Assembly (NCBI GenBank): GCA_051294375.1
Contig: CM119265.1
Coordinates: forward strand, 8,626,772 to 8,690,771
Reading direction: 5' to 3'
Length of the DNA stretch: 64,000 bases
From: Paraspadella gotoi
Lineage: Eukaryota; Chaetognatha
The notes below the pieces were generated by a model. That model was not told the origin of the DNA, ran no database searches, and saw nothing but the letters and a program-made list of their open reading frames with translations. Made by a program: the position numbers and the translations under genes. This document shows positions 25,930 through 39,126 of this stretch, one piece after another; the stretch's first letter is position 1, and the number at the start of each line of letters is the position of its first letter.

Positions 25930-26992
25930 NNNNNNNNNNNNNNNNNNNNNNNNNNNNNNNNNNNNNNNNNNNNNNNNNNNNNNNNNNNNNNNNNNNNNNN
26001 NNNNNNNNNNNNNNNNNNNNNNNNNNNNNNNNNNNNNNNNNNNNNNNNNNNNNNNNNNNNNNNNNNNNNNNNNNNNNNNNNNNNNNNNNNNNNNNNNNNN
26101 NNNNNNNNNNNNNNNNNNNNCAATCTGTTTTTTCGTTGAAATTGAAACTCATTGGTTTTATTTGATTACAAATTTATTTAAAATTGCAAATTTATTTCAA
26201 ATCCTTCCTCTAATTTTTATTTAACAAAAAAATCGTGTTAGTTTTTCATATTGCAAAAACTAATAACGGCAAATAAAGGATACTGCACGTAGATAAAAGA
26301 TTTATTAAGTATAGATTAAATGATTTTCGCATCTTTAAACGATTTTAAGAAAATATTTTACAAGTTCTGTTTAAAATAGTAACAGTCTAGTAATTAAAGT
26401 AAAGCTAATTATCGATATTAGATATGAGACGAAAAGACATTCTGTCCGATTTAATATTTAGATATATATTAAATCTCTATCCTACCAAATCAAATGACAT
26501 ACTGATTCGATCCCTTCTCCCACATCCTCCGGCGTCGCTATCGTATCCTCATCGAAGAGAGAGAGCGCATCGAGCCCATTAACGATTTCTTGTCCCGACA
26601 AAAGTTGTCTGGAGAAGACGACGACAAACCAACCGTGTCCTTCTTTGTCGTCGCCGTTGTCGTCGTCGTCCTTCTCCATCACTCAACATCATCATCATCA
26701 TGGTCATCATCATCATCATCATCATTATCATCATCATCATCATCGTCGTCGTCTCCTTCTCGGTCTCCCATCGTTTTCTCTCTTTGTTTGCATCTTCCTT
26801 TTTTTTCAGCTTCCAAATTCTCTCCATCTTTTTCGATCATTAGATCCAGACTTTTCGCCTTGAATGCGAATAGATCTGCTTATAGAATTTTTTTTTTCAC
26901 TCTTTTTAAAACTCGAATATTTTTAAAAGACTTTTTTCCCTTTTTTTTTCGTTAAAGGAATATCACTCTCTTGTTCTCTTTACTTACTCTAT

Positions 26993-27077
<85 letters not shown>

Positions 27078-27997
27078 TTGTTCATTTATATATTTCTCTC
27101 TCCTCCTTTCATTCCTTTCTTTCTCCATCTTTCTCTCATTTTCACCATTCGCCCTCTCCACGTCTCCCTCACTTGTTGGCATGAAATAACTTTCACTTAA
27201 CTCACTGACCGTATTCGAGCGTGAATTCACTTCCGGCCGACCCCCCGCGAGAGATCCTTACCCGTTGCTTCGACAGTTGCCTCACCCGTGAGCTCACCAC
27301 CCAGAGACATTCCCGTCCGTTGCACGGTTTCTTTCCTGAGGAGAAACTCTCCGTGGACAAGCAAAGTTTCGCTCGGTCGGAGTTCGATAATAACAAAAAC
27401 GAAAGCAGAACGTCCACATACAATTACGATAAAATTATATATAATTATATAATTATCCCTCGCAACCCTTAAACTTTACCTCATTTATCTTTTCTATTTC
27501 CTAATGTTTTTTTTTCCTTTCTGATTCCCCCTTGTAACTTTTACCTTCCCCTCTTCCCCCTTTTCTCCCTTCTTCTTTTCCCCATTTCCCTTTTTCTCAC
27601 TTTCCACTTTTTTTTATGCCGTCCCCCGTTCACCTCAGACTCAACGTTTAGCCCTTACCATATCTCTTAATCCCCCTCAGAGCCTTTTACCTTTCTCATT
27701 TCCATCTCCCTCCCTCTTTCTTCCTTCCCCTCGTTTTCCACTTTCCCCTTTTGCTTTCCTACTTCCACCGTTCCACTTTTCGCTCTCCCGACGTTCTCAT
27801 TTCTCCTTATCCTCCCTTTACCTTTCTCGCTCTCCGATTCTACTTACTCCTTACCATTTTCTCTTCCCCCCCTATGCCTCTCTCTCTCCCACTCCGTCTC
27901 CTCTTTTAACTCCCACCCTCAAATTTCTCCTCTGCTTCGTTGTTCGTTCGACCGATAGGAAAGGAAAGGAGAGGAATCCCTCACGGGGCCGATGACC

Positions 27998-28057
<60 letters not shown>

Positions 28058-28215
28058 CCGGAGAGTGCGATTATTATTGCTTCCTGTCTTCGTAAAAAAG
28101 CCGTCATAGAAGGGAAGACCCCGCTGTCAAGTCATTCGCCCTCTCCGAAGAAGATTTGTTATTTTGGTCAATTTTCTTGTGGTCGTGACTTTTATGCTTT
28201 ATATCCGTATCTATA

Positions 28216-28251
<36 letters not shown>
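24594..28251. other. Low-complexity region without supported genes
   Basis: Contains (TC)n at 24751-24784, 25902-25929, 26997-27073 and 28000-28054, TCA/TCG triplets at 26685-26757, and a 191-N gap at 25930-26120. 27220-27360 is GC-richer with a short open frame, but nothing in it is recognisable. Confidence 0.6.
26997..27073 (+). repeat. (TC)n microsatellite
   Basis: About 38 uninterrupted units, among the longest in the window. Confidence 0.98.
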
Positions 28252-28846
28252 NNNNNNNNNNNNNNNNNNNNNNNNNNNNNNNNNNNNNNNNNNNNNNNNN
28301 NNNNNNNNNNNNNNNNNNNNNNNNNNNNNNNNNNNNNNNNNNNNNNNNNNNNNNNNNNNNNNNNNNNNNNNNNNNNNNNNNNNNNNNNNNNNNNNNNNNN
28401 NNNNNNNNNNNNNNNNNNNNNNNNNNNNNNNNNNNNNNNNNNNNNNNNNNNNNNNNNNNNNNNNNNNNNNNNNNNNNNNNNNNNNNNNNNNNNNNNNNNN
28501 NNNNNNNNNNNNNNNNNNNNNNNNNNNNNNNNNNNNNGCCCGGTCGACATCGTCGGCAGCTGTTACTGACTCCGGCTGCCGCCATCGGGTGGGGGGATGC
28601 CTCATGAGGCTGCCGCATCCCTGCCGCTGCGGTAGCAGAGGGCGCCGCTGCCGCGTGCGACCCNNNNNNNNNNNNNNNNNNNNNNNNNNNNNNNNNNNNN
28701 NNNNNNNNNNNNNNNNNNNNNNNNNNNNNNNNNNNNNNNNNNNNNNNNNNNNNNNNNNNNNNNNNNNNNNNNNNNNNNNNNNNNNNNNNNNNNNNNNNNN
28801 NNNNNNNNNNNNNNNNNNNNNNNNNNNNNNNNNNNNNNNNNNNNNN
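28252..28846. other. Two gaps enclosing a GC-rich island
   Basis: N at 28252-28537 and 28664-28846. The 126 bases between them are very GC-rich (CCGCTGCGGTAGCAG and similar) and differ from everything nearby. Outer flanks on both sides are (TC)n. Confidence 0.9.
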
Positions 28847-28882
<36 letters not shown>

Positions 28883-29433
28883 CACGAGGCTCCTGGTTTT
28901 CGTTTTCGGGATTCGTGAGCCCAAATTGGAGAAAGAGGATCAGGTGAAGTATTTTTGGAAAAAGTGAGAGTCGAGGGGTGAGATTGGAAAGGATTTTAAG
29001 ATCTCCGGTTAGAAAAACAGATCCTGTAAAATATTTTTAAATTATGTTCAATCTCGAAATATTGCAAATAAACTTGGTTTCATTTGAAAAAACTTTTTTT
29101 TTTTTATAAATATCGAAAATATACGAAGAAGTTTTACAGGTGTAAAAGAATTTGACAATCACTGTACAGTTCGTTTAATACTAAAATTTGATTTTTATAA
29201 GAACATTGAAAACTGAGTTTTTCAGAATTTTAGAGCACGCCAGAGAAAAGTAGGCGGAATAAAAAATAATTGGAAAAAGAAAATAAATATTTCATAGAAT
29301 CTCGAGGTTGAGTTGCGGGGGGAAGGGCTTCTCTTAGTTCCGTGCCTAATTCTCAATAAAATATCGAATATTCGCTCTCTCGTTCTCACTTCCTCTCGTG
29401 TCAGATATATTTTCATTTCCATTTTTGTTTCCA

Positions 29434-29496
<63 letters not shown>

Positions 29497-30420
29497 TCCC
29501 TCGGCTTAAATTCGTTTTTAACGTGATATTTTCCCCCGAATTTCCGAAGGGGTGGAACAAAAATTGAAAACTTAAAAAAATATAGAACAACCCAACCAAG
29601 GACGAAACTTTCCTCAGCTTTTGTTATTGATTCTTTTATTTTCTTTTTTTTTTTGTTTCGGAGGAAAGAGATTTAAAAATACATTTCCTTGGCAACGAGA
29701 CCGGTTGGGCGTTCCCTCGGCGATTAAATAAGGATCGAGNNNNNNNNNNNNNNNNNNNNNNNNNNNNNNNNNNNNNNNNNNNNNNNNNNNNNNNNNNNNN
29801 NNNNNNNNNNNNNNNNNNNNNNNNNNNNNNNNNNNNNNNNNNNNNNNNNNNNNNNNNNNNNNNNNNNNNNNNNNNNNNNNNNNNNNNNNNNNNNNNNNNN
29901 NNNNNNNNNNNNNNNNNNNNNNNNNNNNNNNNNNNNNNNNNNNNNNNNNNNNNNNNNNNNNNNNNNNNNNNNNNNNNNNNNNNNNNNNNNNNNNNNNNNN
30001 NNNNNNNNNNNNNNNNNNNNNNNNNNNNNNNNNNNNNNNNNNNNNNNNNNNNNNNNNNNNNNNNNNNNNNNNNNNNNNNNNNNNNNNNNNNNNNNNNNNN
30101 NNNNNNNNNNNNNNNCCGGTTGGGCGTTCCCTCGGCGATTAAATAAGGATCGAGATACAAGATCGACTACAACGTTGGTCAAGAGATAAGAAAATGTACT
30201 ACAAATACAATCCAAGGATCGAAGATCGATTTCTCTTCAAAATGGACCCCAATCGAGATTCGAGGGATGGGAAAAAGTTCCCTCGATCTTAATTCGGTTT
30301 AATGATGCGTGAGAGGCGACTTCGTGCGGCCCTGCACCATGAATGGGAAGGGGGAGCTGAGAGAGAGATGGGGAGAGGGAGAAAGAGAGTGAGAGAGAGA
30401 GACAGGGGTGAGAGATAAAG
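28847..30420. other. AT-rich DNA, (TC)n tract and a gap with duplicated flanks
   Basis: (TC)n lies at 29437-29491. The 376-N gap 29740-30115 has the same 38-39 bases, starting CCGGTTGGGCGTTCCCTCGG, on both sides. No gene is supported. Confidence 0.7.
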
Positions 30421-30754
30421 NNNNNNNNNNNNNNNNNNNNNNNNNNNNNNNNNNNNNNNNNNNNNNNNNNNNNNNNNNNNNNNNNNNNNNNNNNNNNNNN
30501 NNNNNNNNNNNNNNNNNNNNNNNNNNNNNNNNNNNNNNNNNNNNNNNNNNNNNNNNNNNNNNNNNNNNNNNNNNNNNNNNNNNNNNNNNNNNNNNNNNNN
30601 NNNNNNNNNNNNNNNNNNNNNNNNNNNNNNNNNNNNNNNNNNNNNNNNNNNNNNNNNNNNNNNNNNNNNNNNNNNNNNNNNNNNNNNNNNNNNNNNNNNN
30701 NNNNNNNNNNNNNNNNNNNNNNNNNNNNNNNNNNNNNNNNNNNNNNNNNNNNNN
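30421..30754. other. Assembly gap (334 N)
   Basis: Flanked by GA-rich DNA on the left and (GAAA)n on the right, so a simple repeat probably fills it. Confidence 1.
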
Positions 30755-33270
30755 AGAAAGAAAGAAAGAAAGAAAGAGAGAAAGAAAGAAAGAGCAAAGG
30801 TCGTCAGTTATTTTTGAGGCCAAGCAAATCTGACCATGACGTTTGCAACGAGGAACCGTGGAGACTTTTCTTTTCTTTTTTCTTTTTTTCTTTTTTTCTT
30901 TTTCTTTTTCGCTTTTGATCTTTGAGTCGAAAACCTTTTTCTTTCGCTCCGTCGAATCTCATCCTCTTTCGAACTCGAAGAGAAGGTTGACCGGACAGAG
31001 GAAACTCGGTCGGTCAAAGGAGAAGTGGGGAGAGGGGGGGGTGAAAAGTAAGGGTCGAGTTAGGGCGTGAAAGAGTATGGGGAGTGAAAGAAGGAAGGGT
31101 CGAAAGATGAAACGGGGCAGTAGAATGGATCGGGGGTGATGGAGAGTCGGAGAGTGAAAAAGAAGGTTTGGGGGGTGAAAGAGGTCCGAGGGTTAAAAGT
31201 AAAAGGTTCGATGGGTATGAAAGAGAATTAAAGAGAATGAAAGTTGGTTTGGAAAAGAAATTCGGGGAGAAGGCTAAAACAGGTTATTGTAAGAATCGGG
31301 GGTGCCAAGTAAAATCGGGGGTGACAAGTTAAAATTATCGGTGTGATGTAAAAGTGAGTCATAGAGTGAAAAGCGAGAACCACAAAAAGATGAAGGTAAG
31401 GGTCGTGTAAGCGTGAAAGAGAAAGTGAAAGGGATCTTCCCTGATGCAAGAGAGTGGCGGGATGAAGACTCGCCGCAATTCCGGCGCAACCATCGTCTTC
31501 ACAATACGATTCTGCAGACCAGTCGGACCACCGAGGCAGACTTGCTCCTCGATCCGATTTGCAGCGAAGAGTCGATAACGGATAATAGTCTTACGGATCA
31601 CGTCGTAAGAGGAGTATGAATTGAAATGGAGCTCAGACTATCAAGAAATACGGTGCGGTACAGTCTTGCATCGTAGTATTAGTGAAGTAATTTTGAGCGT
31701 CATACTTTATTCGTACTGGGTAAAGTATGACGTGGTATTTTAAATAATTACTATTTTGATTTTTTTTAAATACTATGTAGTACAAAAATAGAAATAAAAA
31801 GCCTTAATACTCTGAATCGAAACAAATTGCTAAGCAAAACTTAATTTTACTACCATCAGCAACGTTGATCATCCTCGTTGTATCGCCAAGTTTCCATCCC
31901 CAGGATTGGCCATATTTTTCAAAAGCGCTCCGTTTCACCTAAAATCTNNNNNNNNNNNNNNNNNNNNNNNNNATCTAAAAATTAATAATTAATTTGTAAG
32001 TTTAGGTGAAAAATATAGGTAGAGGTTCAAAGGATTGAGATTATGTCTAGGGATTATGGTTATGAGTTAGGAATTAGATTAGGTAGGAAATTAAAGAGTA
32101 TGGTTCGCATTAGATAAACTATTATAATAAGATATATAAAAGTTAAAAATTAAGATCAGGTTTAGGAAACAGAATGTAGGCGCCTTCGGAACATAGTGCC
32201 ACAGGATTAGGGGCCAATGGGCAGAGGAACGACGAAGAAACTGACTTGGCTGGGAACGACGCGTTTGATCAAAAGGGGGTAAGAAAAAAAAAATGCTGAT
32301 TGGATGAAGGAGGCGTTGAATGAAGCAATCATCTGCAATGAAAACCGAGGCGTTGGGGATCAGGCCATGCTGCTGTCAACGATACGCGAAAGGTTTAGAT
32401 TCTTTGTTTAGGATGTTTCTTTAATTGTATGATTGTGCTCTGATGAAATTTGACAAGTTGATATTTTCCATATAATGTTAATGAAAAATACAACTGTAGT
32501 TAGTAATTAGATTATAAATACGATTGGTTTTAGCCATTTTCGTCATAATGCTTACTATTTGCGGTTATCAGGAAATTAAAATTTATCGGAATTCGAAACT
32601 AAAAAGTTAAACGATAAGAAAAGGGATATCTCTCGGTGCTGATTAGCTCGACAAAGAAAACAAAATGAAAATTGAAAAAAGATAAGAGAATCCGCCAGGC
32701 GACCGATCTTCCCAGCATTAAGACGCTATTATAATTAGTAAGAAAGAAAAAAACCAAAAGAAAAGAAAAAGATGAAGAAGAAGAAAAAAAAAAGGTTTAA
32801 GTCGGCGGTCTTGACTCCCTCGACGATAGAATTTTTGCTCCCGACTTTCCGGAGATTGAATTGTCGATGCTTCGTTATGTGAAAAAAGAAGGAGGTTTTG
32901 GGAATTGCGCACCGAGTCTGTCTTCGGGGCAAGCTTGGGTGGAAGTGGGTGGAGAGGGGAGAGAGTGGAAGGGTTGGGGATGGAAGGGTTGGGGAAGCGA
33001 GGGATTGAAGAAAAAGTGGGAGAGAGGGGTGAGGATGAGAGGGCGAGGGAAGGTCGAGGAGGTGAGAGAGAAAGAGAGATGAGGGAGAGGATTGGGTGGA
33101 GGAGGAGGGAGAGGGGTAGGGTGAGGTGAAGAGAGTGAGGTGAGTAGTGAGTGAGGGGGAGAGGAGAGTAGAGGAGAGAGAGAGGAGGGCGAGGAGAGGA
33201 TCATCTGTATGAAAGGTGCGACTAAGGAGTATTGAAGTGCGTTTGTGCGAGAGCGTCGCGGTGGGGGGGG
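30755..33270. other. Purine-rich region, mostly noncoding
   Basis: (GAAA)n at 30755-30792, then G/A-rich spacer to 31420 and a 25-N gap at 31948-31972. 31440-31620 is GC-richer with open frames on both strands, which I cannot identify. The only domain-like signal is at 32205-32410. Confidence 0.5.
32205..32410 (+). CDS. Exon-like stretch with possible HTH_psq-type domain
   Basis: After CCACAG, 32205-32278 reads LGANGQRNDEETDLAG and ends at GGTAAGA. A second open stretch, 32295-32410, reads WMKEALNEAIICNENRGVG and ends LLSTIRERF. The W..EAL..AI ... STI..R pattern recalls the pipsqueak/CENP-B helix-turn-helix found in host factors and pogo-type transposases, but it is several residues short. 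Weak call. Confidence 0.25.
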
Positions 33271-33274
33271 GAAG

Positions 33275-34340
33275 CGAACTAATCAAGAAGCAATGTTACA
33301 GTTTCGCACAGGAACGATATAAATACAGAGTGTGTCGGTGTGAGCTCGTTCATGCGCTGAAGTAAGCCGCAGGGGTTGAGTGTCAGCTGGAAGAGCGTAC
33401 AACAAATAGTGGCGAGTTGAAAAGATGATAGAAGCAAAATGGGTGTAGAAAGTAATAAATAGCGAAATTAAGGAGAAAAACCTCTATGGGAATGGGTCCT
33501 GCCGTCGGACGGAGATGAGAGCGTTTTTTGCGAGATTAACTGCCGGCGCCGGTCCGAGGGGTTTATGGGGCGAAAGAACTAAGGCGCCCATTGTGGTTGG
33601 TAGGAGGAGGGGAAGAGTGAGGGGCGAGCAAGAAAATTGCCAAGAAGAGGAAAATGACAAACTGAGAGAAGCTGAGCGGAAATTTGGAATATTGATTATT
33701 CAAAGAAATTGGGCACCGCTGGGGCCAAGAAGCCATAATGATGCAGAATTAGAATTACATGAATGATTTTGTTAATGCACAAGTTTTATAACTGAACAGA
33801 AATATCATCCGTCATATACATTCTATATTCCCTGCAAAGGAATGAGGAAAGGAAGGAAAGAAAGAAAGAGCGCATGAAAAAATAGAAAGAAGAGACATAG
33901 AAAGAAAGAGAGACGAAAAAAGAAAGAGTAAGAAAAGAAAGAAATGAAAGAAGAAAAGATCAAGAAAGAAGGAAATGAATTAGTTAGAGAAACAGATTGA
34001 ATAAAAGGACAGAGAAAAGGAAAAAGTAACAGTGAAAAAGATAAAAAACGTAAAGGCGTAAAAAAAGAAGCCGGAACGTCCCGCAAGCCAGGGACGGACG
34101 GATTTTTATGGTCGGACGGGCGAGAGTGACCTGAGGGTCGAAAGGGGTACTCACAATCATTTGCGACTTAATAAAAATCCTCATTTTCTTGTGCGACCAC
34201 TTGGCGCGAAATCTGGGAAAAAAAGAGAGAGAGAGAGAGGAGAGAAGAGAGAGAGAGAGAGGAGAGAGAAGAGAGAGAGAGAGCGAGAGAGATCATCTTA
34301 TGGAAATCGACTAAGATATGAAGCTCTTTTCAGACTCGCG
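33275..34340 (+). repeat. Tandem duplication copy 1
   Basis: Starts near ACTAATCAAGAAGCAAT and is repeated from 34347. Includes a TATAAATA box at 33318-33325 and a GAAA-rich tract at 33840-33980. No gene is supported. Confidence 0.75.
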
Positions 34341-34346
34341 GTAACA

Positions 34347-34886
34347 ACTAATCAAGAAGCAATTTAATTTCCACAAACGATATAATAAATTTTGTCGTTC
34401 ATGCCTGAAGTAAGCCAGTTGAGTGTCACTGAGAGACGTACAACAAATATGCGAGTGAAAAGATGATAAACAAAAATGTTAAAATAAATAAATTAGCGAA
34501 ATTAAGGAGGAAAACCGCAATGAATTCCTCCGTCGACGGAGATGAAGCTTTTTCGAATTAACTCGGCCGGCGCCGTCCAGGTTTATGGGCGAAAACTAAC
34601 GCCATTGTTTTAGAGAGGGAAATGAGGGGCGAGAAGAAAATGCAAGAAGAGGAAAATGACAAACTGAGAGAAGCTGAGCGGAAATTTGGAATTTGATTAT
34701 TTCAAAGAAATTGGAAGAAGAATAATGATGCAGAATTAGAATTACATGATGATTTTGTTTAATAGCAAAGTTTTGATAATGTAACAGGAAATATCATCCT
34801 CATATACATTCTATATTCCGCAACAGGAATGAGGAAAGAAGGAAAGAAAGAAAGAGAAAAAAAGAAAGAAAGAAAGAAAGAAAGAG

Positions 34887-34921
<35 letters not shown>

Positions 34922-35155
34922 AGGAAAGAATTAGTTAGAAACAATTGATAAAAGGACAGAAGAAAAAGGGAAAAAGTAAAGAAAAAAGATAAAAAACGTA
35001 AGGCGTAAAAAAGAGCCGGAACGTCCCGCAAAGGGACGGACGGATTTATGATCGGACGGGCGAGAGTGACTGAGGGTCGAAGGGACTCACAATCATTTGA
35101 GACTTAATAAAAAATCCTCATTTTCTTTTGGACACTTGGCGCGAAATCTGGGAAA
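34347..35155 (+). repeat. Tandem duplication copy 2, eroded
   Basis: Same order of landmarks as copy 1 (GAGAAGCTGAGCGGAAATTTGG, GCCGGAACGTCCCGCAA) but with many deletions, especially of G and C. Ends at the 289-N gap 35156-35444. Confidence 0.75.
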
Positions 35156-35444
35156 NNNNNNNNNNNNNNNNNNNNNNNNNNNNNNNNNNNNNNNNNNNNN
35201 NNNNNNNNNNNNNNNNNNNNNNNNNNNNNNNNNNNNNNNNNNNNNNNNNNNNNNNNNNNNNNNNNNNNNNNNNNNNNNNNNNNNNNNNNNNNNNNNNNNN
35301 NNNNNNNNNNNNNNNNNNNNNNNNNNNNNNNNNNNNNNNNNNNNNNNNNNNNNNNNNNNNNNNNNNNNNNNNNNNNNNNNNNNNNNNNNNNNNNNNNNNN
35401 NNNNNNNNNNNNNNNNNNNNNNNNNNNNNNNNNNNNNNNNNNNN

Positions 35445-36842
35445 TCTCTGTCCACCCCGGACCCCGTCGGGATCCAACGGCCCACTTTTACTGCTTCGTC
35501 TTCAAACTAACGACGGGATGAAAAAAAAACGAGGTTCTGGGACCGAAGAGAATTGAGAGCGACGACACTTGACGCGAGATCACGTGAGCCTAATCACGTG
35601 ATCGAGGCGAAAGGATTTCCCATGGCCGGGGGTGAGTGAGATTTAAGAAAGAAAACGAACCGCGCCAACTCGGAGGTGAGGCAGCATCCGGATGTGAAGT
35701 GATTGGGTGGAGGGAAAAAGTAACTTACTTCATGGGAAAATGTGAATCGGCGAGTGATCGGCGGTCTGAGATGTGAAGAGGTTCGATCTGCCTCCCGAAA
35801 GTGAATTTAATTTTTGATGGATCAGGAAAAACACAGGGTGAAAAATAAAGGTTTTCAAATAAGTGTCAACAGTCCAAACACTTAACTGTTTCAATGCATC
35901 ATTCTTCGTTTAAAATCGACGCGAATCATATTTAAATNNNNNNNNNNNNNNNNNNNNNNNNNTCTCAGCTTCGGAATTGGGCCATCGAAACGACACTTCT
36001 CTCTCTCTCTAGGAGTTACGTCGTTCTTAGGAACATCGAGGAAGACTTTTTCATGGAGATTTTGTTAAAAATCGACTACCAAATAATGTCAACGCCCCTG
36101 GGAAAAATTCAGGTAAAAAATAGATGTTAAAAAACACTCGATTCCGTCCTGTGCATCTGAAGGCTCCGCATTTTTTTTCTCTTGACAAATAAAACCACAT
36201 TTTGACATCGTAACCCATTCAATTCAAAGTGGACTGCGTCCGCTCGGGAAAATATTTTTGACGCAATTTTTATATATAAAATAAAGGGATTTCTCAACTT
36301 CATACAATGTCTAACGCATAATGTATGTTGTCATTTTACAATAAACTTCGAATTCAGGAGGAATCCGAATAGCAATATGTTGAAGGGCTCTCAAAATTTT
36401 TCTTTACATTTCATTTGGTTATTTTAATATGATACATCATGTTAAATGAATTAGTCCAATTTTGGTGAATTTTTATTTAAAGTAAAAGTAAAAAGAGCTA
36501 ACGATTCGGAATTCTAAGAGTTTTCAAACGGAGTCAGATTCGGAAAAAATCTTATATGGCGAAAATCTTCCAAAGAAGTGGGTGGATTTCCGAAGCATTT
36601 TGGTTATAATATTTTTCTAATTTATGGTCGGATTTTTTTGAAACATAAATAGCAATATTGCCATCTTTCTTACATGTGCGGTCAAAGAATATATTAAAAA
36701 AACCTCTGACTTTTTTCGTCAGAGCTTAGTGCCTACTCTCTCTCTCTCTCTTCTCTCCCTCTCTCATCTTCTCTCTCTCTTCTCTCTCTCTCTCTTCCTC
36801 TCTCTCTCTTCCACAATTCGTATTCCTTCTTGTGCAGGGTTG
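35445..36842. other. Mostly AT-rich spacer
   Basis: Contains the motif ATCACGTGA twice near 35580-35605, a 25-N gap (35938-35962), the weak exon-like piece at 36013, and a (TC)n-rich end (36735-36810). No gene is supported. Confidence 0.5.
36013..36112 (+). CDS. Exon-like fragment, unknown gene
   Basis: A CT-rich tract and TCTAG precede an open 100-base stretch reading SYVVLRNIEEDFFMEILLK and then IDYQIMSTPLGKIQ, with a GTAAAA donor. No family is recognised. Confidence 0.25.
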
Positions 36843-37301
36843 TGCTTCCGCCGAAAGAATTCCAAGTTTTAATTTTCAATCTTTCGTATTTTAACATTTT
36901 CAAATGTCCGAGCGAAGAAATAGAGAAGAGAGAAAAAAAAAAATATTTTCTTTTTTTCCAGATTTCGAAAATATGGTTTTTGAGCTCGATGTTTTTGAAA
37001 AGGAGGAAGGGAGAGAGAGGGCAGGGACCAAGTTAGAGAAATGGGAGAGGGTGGAAATGAAGGAGTAAGGGTTAGAAGGGTAGGTTGCGAGTCAAAGTGG
37101 GACGATCTACGGTAGAAATAAACAGGATGACGACGAGGAGGAGAAAAAGTTTTAATCAATTCGTAGAATTAAATCTGAAGAATCTTAGTAGTTGTATTCA
37201 TCGATACGAGGGAGAGATTTTTTTTTTTTCAAACCACACGCTTCGTACCCCGCGGGCAAAACGCGCCAACCTTTTCTTATCGAAACCCCATAGCTCTCTC
37301 T

Positions 37302-37338
<37 letters not shown>

Positions 37339-38569
37339 CACCCCATGCCCCGGGGGCAATACCCCCTCTCGCTCTCGATCTTCTCCCTAATTCTTTGTTT
37401 TCTACTCATTCATCACAACAGGAGCCTCGCGATCGTCTGTCGTCGTTCGTCGTCGTCGTCGTCATTCGTCCGTCGTCTGCAGTTGATCGCCGATCGAGAT
37501 TAGACTTTTCTGTGTCGCGATTCTTTTTATTTCTTTTTATTTTCAGTCGATGAAATTAAACTCGTTGTCTTCTTTTGTTGTCGTTGTTTTGTGAGGACGA
37601 GCAGGGACCGACGAGATTGGTAGATCGCGGGCTTTGATCTATTTTGTATTGTATGTCGAGGACTTGTGTCTCGGTCCGTCGCCGTCCGTTGTGTCTCTAA
37701 TTGTGCGACAGTCGGGTTCAAAAGACAAATCTTCTTCACGTTATGAATAAACTCACGCTGACAACCTGAAAAAGCTTAAGAGCACTCAGGTCGGGCCAAT
37801 CGCTGAAGCTAACAAAAAAAGATCCATTTGTCTGTAAATCAGTCGAGGAGAGGACAGCACTCTTGCGGCCACGTCAGCAACTGTTTGGTTTAAAAATTCC
37901 CGCGACGTTGCTTTTTTGTATTATGTTTGTTTGTATGTTTTTTTGTGTTGTTTTTTTCCGTTTCCTATTTCCGCTTGTTCGCGTTTTTGTCGCCCTTTTT
38001 TTTCTTCTTTCCCACCCCGATGACCCGGTTATCGTCAACCAACAAACTCGGTTGTCAAAATCCCAAAATGAAAAAAAAATAAAAATCATAAAACGTGACA
38101 GGCATCTCTTTATATACTTAGATTTCGATTAAAATCGCGAAACGAATGGGTCTCTTCGCAAAAAAAAAAAAGTCGAAAAAAAAGTAGGAATATAAATTAA
38201 ACATACCATTACATACATACATAAACATACATACATATAAATTAACCACACACATAAAAAATGAGAAAAATCAGGCGGTCGCTCCCGCCGCCTTGCGGAA
38301 TTCGTCATCTCGAGAGATGCCGTCATAAATCCACTCATTCTACTATCTTCGACTATCAGAGTAAAAAGAGGAAAGAAAAGAAATTGAAAACAAGATCGGT
38401 TTCATCCAATGAGTTGCCGCCGAAGTGACTTTATTCTTTCTCGTGACATTGACATGGACATAACGCGACATGACGTTTGAAAGTTTTCTTTAGTCTGACA
38501 AGCACCTGCATTTCGGAATTCCGTCTTATTATTCTTTTATAGTTTAGGATTTCTACGACCCGATCGACC

Positions 38570-38640
38570 GATCAACCGATCGACGACCGACCGACCGACC
38601 GACCGGCCGGACCGACCGACCGACAGGACGGGACAGGAAC
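38570..38640 (+). repeat. CGAC tetranucleotide tract
   Basis: Imperfect CGAC/CGAT repeats. The equivalent place in the second copy (about 45175-45250) is more degraded. Confidence 0.85.
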
Positions 38641-39070
38641 CGAACCGACCGTACGTCCTTGCTCTCTATCACTACTAATCTCGTTCGCCCCATTCCATCT
38701 CTACATATTTTTCGATGAGAAGAAAGAAAAAAAACAGAAGGAAAACATTACTACTACTACGATTTCTCTCTCTCTCTCGTGTCTTGTCTCTCTCTCTCTC
38801 TCTCTCTCTCCTCTCCTCTGCGACGACGCATCCCCACAAACCATTTTTCGAACGACGGTCGGTTATAGCTTAAACGAACCGGGCGTTTGACAAGATTATA
38901 ACAGTTAGCTCAAGTCCGAATCAAACGTTAATTATGAATAGAGTCAGATGTTTAAGATATTAAATAGACAATATTCATTAATTAATCCCCACTATTCTCG
39001 CCATCGACAGATCAATCTCCCTTTTTCTTCCCGTTCACATTTTACTCCGAACCGGAGATAGATAGAGAGG

Positions 39071-39126
<56 letters not shown>

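Noticed and set aside
26952-27230. Open frames of repeated Arg-Glu or Ser-Leu here and at many other places
   Set aside because: They are readings of (GA)n/(TC)n microsatellites in different frames.
28104-28924. Several open frames crossing N gaps
   Set aside because: They stay open only because N codons cannot be stops.
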